From: Chlorokybus atmophyticus
Lineage: Eukaryota; Streptophyta; Chlorokybophyceae; Chlorokybales; Chlorokybaceae
Assembly: GCA_009103225.1 (NCBI GenBank)
Contig: RHPI01003330.1
Coordinates: forward strand, 672,366-736,365
Length of the DNA stretch: 64,000 nucleotides
Direction: 5' to 3'
Part shown: positions 50,431-61,713 of the stretch, piece by piece
Layout: the number at the start of each line of letters is the position of its first letter
Position numbering within the stretch: the first letter of the stretch is position 1
Program-made: the position numbers and the translations under genes
Notes under the pieces: generated by a model
Database searches by the model: none
The model's input: only the letters and a program-made list of their open reading frames with translations
Told to the model about the DNA's origin: nothing

Positions 50431-51204
50431 ATTGCAAGCTTATGTCGGTAACAAGCGCGCTAGCAGACTTTGCGTACTGCGGAGCATTGCTTGAATTGCA
50501 GGTGCATGGACGTGATTTGGACGTCAGAATTATCCTGCCAAGAGCATATGATTGCGGGATCAAACAATAGGTTCTTAGCGAATTGTACAAGGGGAGAGGT
50601 ATGGCATGTGCGGTGTGCGTGGTGCAACATATCTGTAAGGTGTGTACAAAAATGGGAGTGCTGACTAGACCGCATGCAAGGGGTCATAATGTGCATGTGG
50701 TACGCTAGTGGCAAATGTGTGGTGGGTTTACAACAACAATCTCATTGCCAAGGGCATATCAGATGCAAACAAAGGAGGTTGGAAAGTTATGGTAGCTATG
50801 ACAATCCAAACTGCTAGCCCTATCACCAATGATGGTCATGGACAGCGCTGCTGTTGATGACCATCATGTTGGCGATGTGTATGGCATGAGACAATGCTCA
50901 TATATGACAACCATTACGACCATCTGAAGCTCATGTGCAGCTGCACTGCAACTTCTGCGTGATGAAGTGTTTAATATGCAATTTGTAGGGGGCATACAAG
51001 TTGGTGGCCACGTGAGCGTAACTTTCATGTGGGTGGGCAAGGCACATGTCACCTTACAAAAGGTACTCACACATCACAATCCTGGTAGTAGCACATACAA
51101 TGCACAAGGCCACAACGAAACTATTTTACAATCAGCAGGAAATGGTGCACCCAACCTGCTGTGTATTTACTGAATATAAGACAGCCACAGCACCACCACC
51201 TAGC
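50431..51204. other. gene-free stretch, probable 3' UTR at right
   Basis: No recognised frame. The part next to 51204 is presumably the 3' UTR of the minus-strand oxygenase gene. Confidence 0.5.
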
Positions 51205-54200
51205 TTACTGCCGGATGGCGAACTCGCGGTCCTTTGTGTACCAGTAGTAAAACTTCTCCTCATTAGCCTTCAAGAACCACACCACCACAGCACAGACGAT
51301 ACTCAGCCCAGCCCAGGCCGCAGCGTGAGGGAAGAGACTCGCCACTCCCGCGAGGGGCTTGCCGGCCACGGCCTGGATGGTGATCAGGGCTGCGGACACT
51401 GCCGCTCCCAGCACTGCCGCCACGGAGAACCCTTTCCTCGCAAATGTAACGCCCTTGACGGCTTTGCTGCATGAAGCACAGTGAACCGTGTGCTGCGCGA
51501 ATCTGTCTAACAGCAGATGCCTGCAGACAGGGAGCTGTCAGTTCTCCCAGTACACCCACTGGTAGCAGTATTTACACTTGTATGCCTGCTTCAGTACATG
51601 TACTATACAAAGCACTGACTATTCCTTATGTAGGCTTACAAAAACTGGTTGCAACTCCCGCTTGTACTCATGTACTGAGTTGCAAGATTACTGCAACTAT
51701 TACTTGTACTCATACCTTTGATACGAAACTCAACACGGTAATGCAAGGTACAATTACAGAATGTTCTCATACCTGTTGGCTTCAGGGCTGCCGAGGTCGG
51801 TGGTGGGACGGATGCCTGGTTTGAGTGCTTCGAAGAAGCGTTTGCGGGCGGCAGCATTGGGGATGGAGGGCAATGCGCGGTCGAGCCACTTGCGGTACTC
51901 AATGACAAAACGATCGGAGGTCGTCGGCATGTAGTATGCTTTACGCCAGGAGTTGCCCTGAGAGAACGTGCAATGGCTCAACACTACTGGATAAATCACA
52001 TCTAAGCTGTGCACGACCTTTGCACGCACAGCAAAAGTGTGCCAACATGAGTAAGTGCTCACCTCGTGAGCTGCCAATCCTTCAAGCTCGCACTGTGTAT
52101 GAAGATACATCAAATCCTGCACAAAAACAAATTGTTCAACTCAAATTGTTCAACTCAAATTGTTCATAAGCCCATGCAACCAACATTGAACCCTTCCTGG
52201 ACTTACCTGATCCATGATGAGGTTCAGGCCCTGGTGAACCATCCACTCAGGGGCGACGCGAGCGAACCTTGCAAAGTTGCGCGTTGATCGCACATACGCA
52301 CGACTCTTGCCGACGCCCACTGGCACGCAATACACGAACAGGCCAATGCGCTTGTCTCCCATGCTCGTCCTACACACAACATCAGTCAGCAACTGTCACA
52401 CAGGGCACTCTCACCTAAACTAACAACAGACAACCGACACTTACAGGTTGTAGTAAAGGCAAGGTGGCTCGAAGGAGACACGCGTGTTGCGATCAGCACT
52501 GCCCTTGTTGGAAGCAAACACACCCGTGACTCCACTCAAGCCTGTCGGGTCAGTGGCAGGCAGAATTTCTAGATCCAGCGGCCTCGCCGTCTTGCGGTTG
52601 CCGAAGGTGTTGTGGTGCGCAAACGGCACATGCGCCTGACAGGGCAGAGCGTCAGCACGCAAAGCTGGCATTCATGCGTGCATGTCTGTGCACATGTGAT
52701 AGCATTTGCGAATTTGCGCGCGTGTGGGTGTGGGGGGGCGGGCGTGAAGAGCATGCGTCCCGCCAGCGTGTGAGGATAAACGCATGTATATGTGCGCAAG
52801 ACACATGTGTGTGTGCGTGCGCGCAACTGTGTGTGCCGTTGATTGCGAGTCAAGCATGCTTACAGGGTCCATGAGGTTCTCCACCAGGATGGTATAGTCA
52901 TATGGCAGGTCCCGAACGTAGTCAATGGAGACAACATCCTCCTTGTCAAGCTCCTCGATCAACACAGCCTTTGCAGGGTCTGCCTTGTCAGACGGCCCCG
53001 GCCATATCCACACCATGCCCTGCTTCTCCATAGTAGGAATGGACTTTGCGCACCCCCTTGAAGACAAGCTCTTCATGCCCCCACTCTCCACCTCTGACTT
53101 GGGCATCTGTCGAAAAACAAGATAGTATATCTCTTACTCGTGGCAGCAACAGATGCACACTAACGTGTATAAACCAACCCGCCTGCCCCNNNNNNNNNNN
53201 NNNNNNNNNNNNNNNCCCCCCCCCTTCCCTCATACGCGCACATGCACAAGAAGACTCTAACAACATCAACTTACTTGAGGGATGTGTGTAACTTGTCCAT
53301 TCTTTCCATCAAACTCCCAGCCATGATAAGGGCACTGTATCTGACCGTCATCCGTCACGCGGCCCTCCGACAGAGGAGCAAGGCGGTGGGGACATCTGTC
53401 CTCCACGCACATGAACTCTCCTCGCTTGCCATCATAGAACAGCGCATACTGCACAAGAAGAGTGTTTATGAAGAGTGTTTATGTTGCGTGAAAGTGAAAG
53501 TGAAAGAATGCAGCAACCGGAATTATACATAAAGTGTCAGCTGTGAAGAAGCCTTACCTGAACATCGAACATGGTCACGGCCAGTGGTCGCTTCTTGTCA
53601 AAGTCCCTCGCAAAAGCCACTGGATACCTACAACATGTTAAACATATTAGCTATAACACACTGGACAACCACTATTGCACTACTACATGCTGACGGTGAG
53701 CATATGTCAATCACACTGAACCACAACTCACCATTGTTCATTCCAGTGGTACGAAACACCCGCATGGTGTCCAGCAGCTGAAGTTTGCGGCTCGTGGGTC
53801 TGCTGGTAGATAGAACAAAAGTGTAAGCATGAATACTGTTTTGGCACATCAACGATTACCCAAAGCATGCGTAAGGACTTACAGTTGCTGACTCTGCTCT
53901 CAGCGATGGAAGGTCCTCCATCCGAGATGAAGTGCTGGTCTGCAAGAACCAAGGGCAGATTGTGCATGTGCATGCAGAGTAAATCAGATTTTAGTGCGAA
54001 GTAGAGAGCACATACACGGCAACAAGCAGTTACACCTTCAAACAAACGATGCCACAAACCACATACATGTAAGAATGTGCACCCAGCTGGATTCGACCAG
54101 CATGCCAACTCGTGCCAAATTATTGCGAACTTTCGCTGTACGCAAGTTTACGTAACGAGTTGAAATTGACTCGCTACCCAACTACACACACCCTGTGACC

Positions 54201-54627
54201 CCGAACGACATAAACAAGCAAGAAACCAAAGGCGAGAACCACGAAGAGATTGCATGCAACCACCGCCGAAAGCTTAACCATGTTGTTGTTTGTACAACTA
54301 GGAACAAACAACTCTCTCCCAACCAACTTTGACTCGACATGCCAGAAGCAAGCATACCTCAACGTACTCGGCCCTGACATCACTCCTGCCAGCAGTAGAC
54401 GCTCCGCACGCATCCGCACCCTCGCGCCGGCTGCGTCGCCTGGACAGACTCTCCCCCTGACCTATCAGCAGCACTCTCCGCTGGGCAGACAGTCTCGCCT
54501 CACCTCCTTGACGCTGATGAGCCCGGCGACAACCAGCCGCAGGAGACGCTGAGAGGCGGAGTAGAGGTGCGGCAACGGAGGAAGCAGCTGCAACAGGACC
54601 ACTAGCAACGCCGGCCATTAACGCCAT
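51205..54627 (-). CDS. Rieske-type oxygenase of the PAO/PTC52/TIC55 family
   Basis: Plastid Rieske mononuclear-iron oxygenases; PAO opens pheophorbide a in chlorophyll breakdown, PTC52 and TIC55 are relatives. Exon 1 from ATG 54627 (MALMAGVASGPVAAASSVAA) looks like a transit peptide. Following exons give 'YHWNEQW' and 'YPVAFARDFDKKRPLAV' (53790-53565), and the Rieske centre 'CPHRLAPLSEGRV' with 'CPYHGWEFDG' (53450-53275), both Cys-x-His pairs present. Then come 'ILVENLMDP' and 'AHVPFAHHNTFGNRK' (mononuclear iron Asp/His residues), 'VYCVPVGVGKSRAYVRSTRN', 'MVHQGLNLIMDQ', 'DLMYLHTQCELEGLAAHE' and 'AYYMPTTSDRFVIEYRKWLD'. The last exon carries the family CxxC motif 'LLLDRFAQHTVHCASCSKAV', two hydrophobic helices and the end 'YYWYTKDREFAIRQ'. 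All cofactor ligands visible are intact, so it is probably functional. Which family member it is cannot be settled by eye. Confidence 0.87.
52130..52166. repeat. short tandem repeat in an oxygenase intron
   Basis: The 14-base unit 'aattgttcaactca' occurs two and a half times in a row inside an intron. Confidence 0.85.
53190..53215. other. assembly gap (26 N)
   Basis: Run of N in an intron of the oxygenase gene, flanked by C-rich sequence on both sides. Confidence 0.99.
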
Positions 54628-56728
54628 GGAGCTTAACGATGCACCCAACTAGTCTCTTCTTCAACGTGCACCCTGTCTTGTAGCTCTTGTCCTCCTCCTC
54701 CCTATACCCCGTCTTCGCCACCTTTGCCGCCGTGACAGCGGACGCAGCTTGCTGCGCACAGACGCAGGCTCAGGTGTTTGCTTGTGTGCTGAGGTGGTGA
54801 AGGGTGGATTGACTGTGAGGCAGCCGACGTGGTGTAGCGAGAGAAGGCCACGTAAGCCTAAGCCTACGCGGCTGTCAGTAGATTGACGGATGGCCAGAAG
54901 TTGAGTCATGATGAGTCCTAATAGCCCCGGAAGGTCAATCCGAATGGCGTGTTTACTATTACACAAGTCTAACTACAACTGTTGACGCACCATGTACTGC
55001 CGTTACATGGGCCACCATATATTGTCTTTGGAACCAAGAGTTGTAATTTTCTGTAAAAAGTTTTATACTAGTTAGGCAATGAAAAAGACACCGCTTATAT
55101 AATCACAACATTGTACACATAGTATACACATCTCGCTTTCATACAACACACAGTGCATATCAAGCAAGGCTACGCAATTTTTAAATAAGCCTTGACCCAA
55201 TCCGCATTATAAAAAGCATCGTGCATGCTCCTCTCCAACATTTATTGTTTATAACTTTGATATGACTCCGATCGAAAGCTACTGATTGATCTTCTTGCAT
55301 ACATTATTATTTTGTTACTTTACCCCTTCATATAACAACCCCCCGCCTCTTTCCACCAAATGGCGTTCTATTATATGCAAACATTGCCCAATAAATTGGT
55401 AATTGAATGCAACCCGTCTTCTTGTTAAGGGGGGCTTTGTTTGGGACAGGCTAAGCAATGAAAAATAATTAGCTACTCGTTAACATAGCCTTCAATGCTA
55501 ATTGTTCATGACTTTAGCGACACTGCGCTTGATATCAACAAGTCCCGTACCTATTAGTGGATAGTGCCTTTGTGTAGTTGATCTGTCCTTGTACGCTAAA
55601 TGAATAAAAACTGACCACATGAGCTCCCATGCCAAGTGTTACACATTATAAACATATGACTCTCACTTAGTCCTTTGTACTTACAATATAAGGATGGCAT
55701 TGAGAGTAATTAAGCCATTTCGCGTGACACCCACTCATTTCACCTAAGGGCGCTGCATAGGCAAAAATCTCATGTAGATTGACGCTTTTATACCGCCCCT
55801 TTACTTCATACAAATAGGGGCTTTGAGAGGAAAAGTTTTGTTAACAAACATCTTATCATCCGTTGCCTTCCACCCCTTTTTGCTGAAATAGGTTTAGTGA
55901 TACCAAAACTGCCTGTAAGCCGGCATTTTCATTACAGCCCCCAACCCCCTTCTTGCTAAGGGGGTGGGGTGGTGTATGATCCATTATATATAATACTTAC
56001 AAGCCGCTGCTTGCAAGTTTGCGCGTTATGAGCATTATATGTTCGAAAACCACAACATTAAGGGGAGGCTACGTTACAACGCAAGAACATGCGCTATATA
56101 TCACATGGTTTGATACATGGTCTATGCGTAACAGATGGCGTCGGTTATGCATAATAAATATGAAGTCCTTGTTATATCAACAATGATAGAAAAATATTGG
56201 ATGATGTCTATTAACGTAAGCGTCATAAATGTGCACCATACGAGTTACTTTAAAACTTACTTAAAACTGCATACACATTACATAATAGGGATACAGTATC
56301 GAGTTGCAAGTATTGTTACTGAAAACAACGTTTCCGCAATTTGTATGCGCATGTAACGTGCACACTTTATGTTAATCGGACATATATTGTATAATCGAAA
56401 CATGCTGTTAAATGTACTTGCCAAAACCAAAATACAGTCTAATCGGGCTGTAAGTATCGTCTTCATGATTATGAATGCTTTACAATGACAGGGAACTGCT
56501 GGTTTCCCTAGCAAATACTGTTGGTTGTAAGGGATATGCATGTAAACATAAAACATTTGCAAGATAATCTGAAAACTTAGCAGAGCATACTTACAAGGAG
56601 GGTCACATCGCTGACGCTGTTGCGCGACGCCGCAGCGTCACACTGTTGCGTGACGCCGCGTGCTTCACTATAAGTATACCAATGCTTACAAAGAAAGATG
56701 CGATACATTATAACATTACTATGCACTC
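54628..56728. other. intergenic region becoming an AT-rich island
   Basis: 54628-54960 is moderately GC-rich with no recognised frame. From about 54970 the base composition shifts strongly to AT, and frames stay short on both strands. A CpG-rich patch at 56605-56670 repeats 'gctgttgcg(c/t)gacgccgc'-like words. No organellar gene was recognised in it. Confidence 0.6.
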
Positions 56729-56904
56729 AAACAATATACTTTTAGGACAGATATTTTACCTCCATATAAGTACGTGTCTTCCTGTAGATAAGTATACAAT
56801 CTACTTCCAATGAATGAGTGCATTGGAAGTAGATTGTACACTTATCTACAGGAAGACACGTACTTATATGGAGGTAAAATATCTGTCCTATAAGTATATT
56901 GTTT
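56729..56904. repeat. 176-bp foldback: 84-nt arms, 8-nt loop
   Basis: The left arm 56729-56812 (from 'aaacaatatac' to 'acttccaatg') and the right arm 56821-56904 (from 'cattggaagt' to 'gtatattgttt') are reverse complements with only two mismatches seen, around the loop 'aatgagtg'. A transcript would form a long nearly perfect hairpin. No clear target-site duplication was found. It may be a MITE-type foldback element or a small-RNA precursor. Confidence 0.95.
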
Positions 56905-57258
56905 AAGGATCAAGTGTGTGCTTATAAGAAGAGTAGACTGTATCTCAAAGCGCCACTCCCAGCTCGTAGAGCAACAAGCACCGAACACGTGGCAGGTCTG
57001 CACGGACGCAGGCATACAGGACCCCACACGGTTGGCGTTTTATAAGTTCTCACTTCAGTGACGAGTCTTCACAGTGATGCGATTGATTGCTCTGTCGGCT
57101 ACCCTACTGATGTCCAGAGTGGACTGCAGCAGCGGCATACTGGATGATGAGTGAGGCGACACTCAGCGACATGATCTCAGCGCCAACCCAGCGGCCAAAA
57201 TCCACCTCACTGGCAGCAGCTTCCCCTGCCAGTGGTCACTGCGCACTGCGCAGCGCTC

Positions 57259-58584
57259 ATGGCGCAGGCGGCGGTGTTGTCGCGCGGAGGGTGGAGAACT
57301 GCGGTCGGGTTGGGTTCCTCTCCCTCTCCCTCTCCCTCTTCCTCTTTCTGGTCAAAACGGGCGCCGGTCGCTGGATCCGCTTCTGCAGCGTCGTCCTCCT
57401 TGAGATCGCTGGTTGCCTTGCCTTCCGCCGCCGCAGGGTTGTCGCTGCGCTCAGCCAAGCGGCGGCGCCAGCGTTGCTTCCGCTCTCACTCAGAGTCTGG
57501 AGCTAGCGTCTGCTGCGCTGTTGCTGCCGGCACCTCCGCAGACACCTCCTTTGATGCCTCCACGTCGACTTCCACAGCTGAGACAACCAGCGAAGCATGC
57601 GCGATTGTGCAAGAACTGCTGCAAGCGGTGAGTCAACGCACAAAGCTTGTCTCGTTGTTGATTGCGTTGATTGATACCTTTATACGGACGCGTGGTTGCA
57701 TGCATGCCGGTAGCTGTCCAGTTGGCCTGTTCTTGTTGTGATGTGAGTCGTGGCTTGCATTTCTTTCCAGTGCTGTCATACTGGTAACATGCATGGCACA
57801 CAACTGTGTTCATGGACAGATTGAAGGCACAGACCGTGGTGCGTCAGCATCTCCTGAGCAGAAAGATCACATTGATGGCCTTATCAACCAGTTGATAGCG
57901 ATCGGTACACCCAACCCATTGACCAACCCTTTGCTCTTTGCGGACTGGGAGGTGAGAGCACATTGCATGCAGGCTCGCTGTCGCAAGCAGCTCTCCAGTT
58001 GCTGATTGCATATTGATCTGGACACAGTGCTTACAGCGTGTGACCATGCAGGTTGTTTACACCTCTGCGCCCACAGCTGCGGGTGGTTCATTTCGCACTG
58101 GGCTTGGCAGAGCAATCTTTCAGACCAAAGACATGCAACAGAGCGTTTGGGAGCCTGATGGCGTAGGCAACCGTGTGCAGTTCAACCTGTTTGGTGTCCT
58201 CCCGGGAGAAGTCTCTCTTGACGGTAAAAGAACATCCACTCTGTTGAGGATGATTCCATTACCAACAGTTGGGATGGCTATTGCAACATGCAACAAAGTT
58301 GTGCACACGCATGCATGCAGGCGAGTGGTTGCATGTCGGGATGCAAGACAACTGATCTCAGAAATCTCCACACACTCATGTTGTGTTTATCAACAGGAAA
58401 GTTGGAGGTTGTGGATGAAGACACAGTGAGAGTCAACTTCGAGCGGCCAATCTTTGAACTGCTGGGCAAGAAGTTCCGCTTTGGGAGCGATAGCAGCGTT
58501 GTTCTGAGCGTAAAGTACCTTGATGAGTTGGTGAGAATTGGGAGAGGAGGGAGAGGTTCGCTCTTTGTCTTCAGGCGAAGATGA
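57259..58584 (+). CDS. plastid lipid-associated protein (fibrillin family), second copy
   Basis: Four exons: 57259-57627, 57820-57951, 58052-58223 and 58397-58584, all with GT-AG borders and consistent phase. The start MAQAAVLSRGGWRTAVGLGS is followed by about 100 Ser/Ala/Arg-rich residues, a likely transit peptide. The fibrillin domain reads 'IDGLINQLIAIGTPNPLTNP', 'LLFADWEVVYTSAPTAAGGS', 'GRAIFQTKDMQQSVWEPD', 'VQFNLFGVLPGEVSLDGKLE' and 'VNFERPIFELLGKKFRFGSD'. It ends 'VKYLDELVRIGRGGRGSLFV' followed by FRRR and TGA; 'YLDxxVRIGRGxRGSLFVF' is the family's C-terminal signature. It is clearly different from the fibrillin at 26272, so the two are distinct subgroups, not a local duplication. Expected in plastoglobules or thylakoids. 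Confidence 0.88.
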
Positions 58585-58917
58585 AGACGGTCCTGCATAA
58601 GCGGTGTCCTGCAATAAGCAATCCCTGGATATCCTTGTATAGTAAGTCACCTAGTTACTAGACTGAACAAAGTGCCGCATGGCAGAACCAGTTTGCGCAG
58701 TGGGATTCATGTTTATGAGGTTTGATGCGAGAGTACATTGTTACAGGTCTGCAAGTGCGTCTGATTCCCTGTGAACACTGGTGTAGTGTGGTTTTCTGGC
58801 AGCAGGCATAAATAGTCATGACCATCCACAATTGTCGCTCCCAACAGGTTTCATTAGGACTGTCATTGCAACGTTCATACTAGCTTGGATGAGTTTAAGT
58901 CTTACTTCCAATGTTCT

Positions 58918-59145
58918 AGCGCTGCATGGCTACACTCCTTCCTAGTGTTGACCAACTACTGGTGTCACAAGAGTGTAGTTGACGACTCTGGAGTCTTGCT
59001 TCACTCCAGGAGAGTTCCTGCACTGCAACCACCAGTCCAGCGCTGCATGGCCATACACCTTCCTAGTGTTAACCAACTACTGGTTTGACAAGAGCAGTTG
59101 ACGAGTCTGAAGTCTTGCTTCACTCCAGGAGAGTTCCTGCAATTT
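58918..59145. repeat. two-copy tandem repeat, period 121 bp
   Basis: 'agcgctgcatgg' starts copies at 58918 and 59039. Both continue through 'ccttcctagtgtt', 'accaactactggt', 'cacaagag'/'gacaagag' and 'cttgcttcactccaggagag'. Copy 2 has small deletions. Confidence 0.9.
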
Positions 59146-60990
59146 AATGGTTATATACCTTCACTCTAGTAATGCCTGATCTTAGCATCATAAGGACGCA
59201 ATGTCACCGCCATCGCTGTACCGCAGCGGTATGCGTGAGCTACAGAGCATGCAGTCGGTTGCTAAGCCTGAGCATGGTCTATCTACATGCTCGACATGGC
59301 CACTAGCAACGTACCTGCAGTTTCACAGACACTCATTATGACATGACAACCAACGTGCTTGTAGCGCAGTACAAGACGGCGGCTTGCTGAACTTTGCCTG
59401 CTGCTGAATGCCTCTCCCCGCTTGCCTTCAGTTGTACATGCGAATGCATTTATTCCAGACAACCATGGCACATGCTCAGCACATGCGCACAGCGCGCAAT
59501 CTCTGCTCTGCTTTCTTATCTGTTCACTTCTGCACCTAATATGCTATAATTATTCAATGCTGTAATTATCGCTATACTTGTAGTATTACAAGTGTACCGT
59601 GTGTATAATAAAACTAGCATTCTCTTAGTTTACTGGCTGAAGTGCTTACCTGTTTTAACTTTACCTACCGTCGGTTGTGTTTGGGTTTGTGAGTATCGTG
59701 TGCACTACTGCGGTGCCAATGCAGCAGCAGCAGTTGCACAACGGCCTAAGGATCAGCAAGTTGCTATCGAGAACAGTAACCCTCTACTACATTTACATGC
59801 AAGCGTTTCGTTGGCATTCACACAAGCGTGCACCTTTCTTTAAGCGAAAGCTCACGTACACTGAGTGCTACGGGCTTACATACAAGCTTTCAACAACAGC
59901 AATCCACACAGCACAGTGCACGTCAACTCTCTGCCACTTCGATTGGCCTCGCACAGCTGCATTGCTGCCTGAATAAAGGACGGCAGCCACACCGGCCATG
60001 ACCAGCCGGCCAGCGCCTATCAGCAGGCATTTACAGCTCAGACAACAGCCACAACGCCGCAGTCACCTCCCGTAACCACGCCGCCGCCGCCGCCGCCGCC
60101 GCCGCCAACGCCTACTCTGACACTTTCTTTGTTTGTTTGTTGACAACGCCAACACCAGTCAGCGCAGGCCGTGTATTGCTGCGGGGCGGAGGCGGTGGTG
60201 GTGATGGTGGTGGTGGTGGTAGCTAGCAGTAGTAATGGGTGCCAAAGGCGTTGTCCAAGGCGTTGATTGGTTTCTTGCTGCCTGTCTTATGCTGGTCGCA
60301 GCGGGCAGGCGAGCTCGCCTCAAAGCTGCACACATCAGCCACTGCACGACCCTTGTGACGGTGCGTGATTTGGTCTGGTCGTGTGTAAGCAATCACCGAT
60401 TAATTAGCTTGCTGGCATTGATGATGATGAACGTTTTTGTTGTCTGAATTAGGCGGTGCCGGTGAGATGTGACAGCGAGCTTGCGAGGCAGTGAGTGTGC
60501 TTCCCTGGTTGTGCTGGCTGGCGGCAGCCTGGAGGCGCCTGTAGCAACCAAGCAGGTATCACCTGACGTGTTGTTGACGAGCGTGTATCACAAGTAAGTG
60601 AGCATTATGCAAACGAGCCACTGCTGCTTGTGCGTAGAACTGGCACTCAGCGCCCAAAGTGAATTGCAGCATGGTTCCCAATGTGCACACATTCATGTGA
60701 GTTTCGCTTGCAAGTGTGTAAGCCTCTAGCGTGATGTAGCTATGTTGACATGCAGCTTGTGCATGTCACACTTCCTGCCATCTCTAGCACCAGGCGCATA
60801 CACATGCACAAACCAAACACTCGCGCACGCGCTCACTCATGCAACACTCAGAGTGCATGCGTGTATTAGAGTAAAAGCTACCGCCATTGGCTGTAAGTTC
60901 ATTTGAGCATGCATGGCGATGTTATGACAATATCATCTATGCATTTAATGTTGCTAAAACGGGATCATTTATGCGCTTCAGGTTGCAGCG
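59146..60990. other. gene-free stretch with microsatellites
   Basis: Contains (CCG)n at about 60080-60105 and a (GGT)n-like run at about 60188-60222. 59533-59590 matches 63145-63200 ('acctaatatgctataa' then '(t/a)tc(g)gtatact'), an interspersed repeat. A 70-codon plus frame from 60235 starts MGAKGVVQGVDWF but resembles no known protein. Confidence 0.5.
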
Positions 60991-61713
60991 ATGCTACAAC
61001 AGACAAGAGCAGCCATGAGGGTTGTTCAAGGTCAGGTTGTGGAGAACTTGGGCTTCAGCGTATTGTGCTTAGTAACCTTTGCCGAACGGACCTGGCGCGC
61101 GCACGCTGTGTCAACAAAGCATGGAAGCAGACCGCTGTTGTAGTTGAGGTTGCGCACTACAAGGAGCACTGGGAATAACCGGAATTAATGGACTACGTGC
61201 ACTGCTCTTATGACCTGCTCAAGCTCCTCCCGCGACCATTTCGGGGAAAGGAAAGGTGTCTGTTCTTTTGCGCATTGCGTACCGTAAACAACTGTTTTAT
61301 GTTCCCGCCCATGCAAAGTGTCCACAAACAAGTGGCGATATTGGTCCTCTCCCGAGCGAACGTGTCTCAAGAACGAGACATTCCTTCGCTTTATCACGCA
61401 CTATCAGCCTACTTGTGGTTGCGACATTTTTATTAACATGGCAGTAGATGATTTCCATTCCACCACGGCACATCATATAGTCCAAGAGCTATACCGGTTG
61501 CAAAGAAGGGATGGCAGTCAGCAACGTGTTCACGCACAATTATATGTGAATCCGCATCTTCTCGCATCGCGCTTACTAAGGAACAGCAGAAAGCGAGTGT
61601 GCTTTGGCAACTCAATTTACATTCGCAATCTGGATAGCGAGAGGTGGTATCCTTTGAGCCGGGATTATGTTTTGAGCAAGGGATGGTACAAGTGGGGAAT
61701 TAGGTGCCTTTAG
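60991..61713 (+). pseudogene. F-box-like family member F, divergent and broken
   Basis: An ATG at 60991 (MLQQTRAAMR) stands where the other copies start, preceded by 'cttcag'. The F-box lies in another frame: 'LQRIVLSNLCRTDLARARCV' and 'NKAWKQTAVVVEVAHYKEHW', followed by an in-frame TAA at 61176-61178. The same frame resumes 'DYVHCSYDLLKLLPRPFRGK' and 'RCLFFCALRTVNNCFM', matching 'ECYSLVNSLPP' and 'CMLFATLRL' of member A. The remainder from about 61318 lies in another frame, with 'ETFLRFITHYQPTCGCDIF' and 'VCFGNSIYIRNLDSERWYP'. It lies 11 kb from the cluster and is the most diverged copy. Confidence 0.7.

Noticed and set aside
54085-54115. tRNA-like 'ctggattcgaccag' on the minus strand
   Set aside because: The loop does not fit a TpsiC loop and the other arms are missing.
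57120-57225. 35-codon minus-strand stretch 'DFGRWVGAEIMSLSVASLII' ending in TGA-like context upstream of the second fibrillin
   Set aside because: It looks protein-like, but no upstream exon could exist where the fibrillin's first exon lies, and no splice site supports it.
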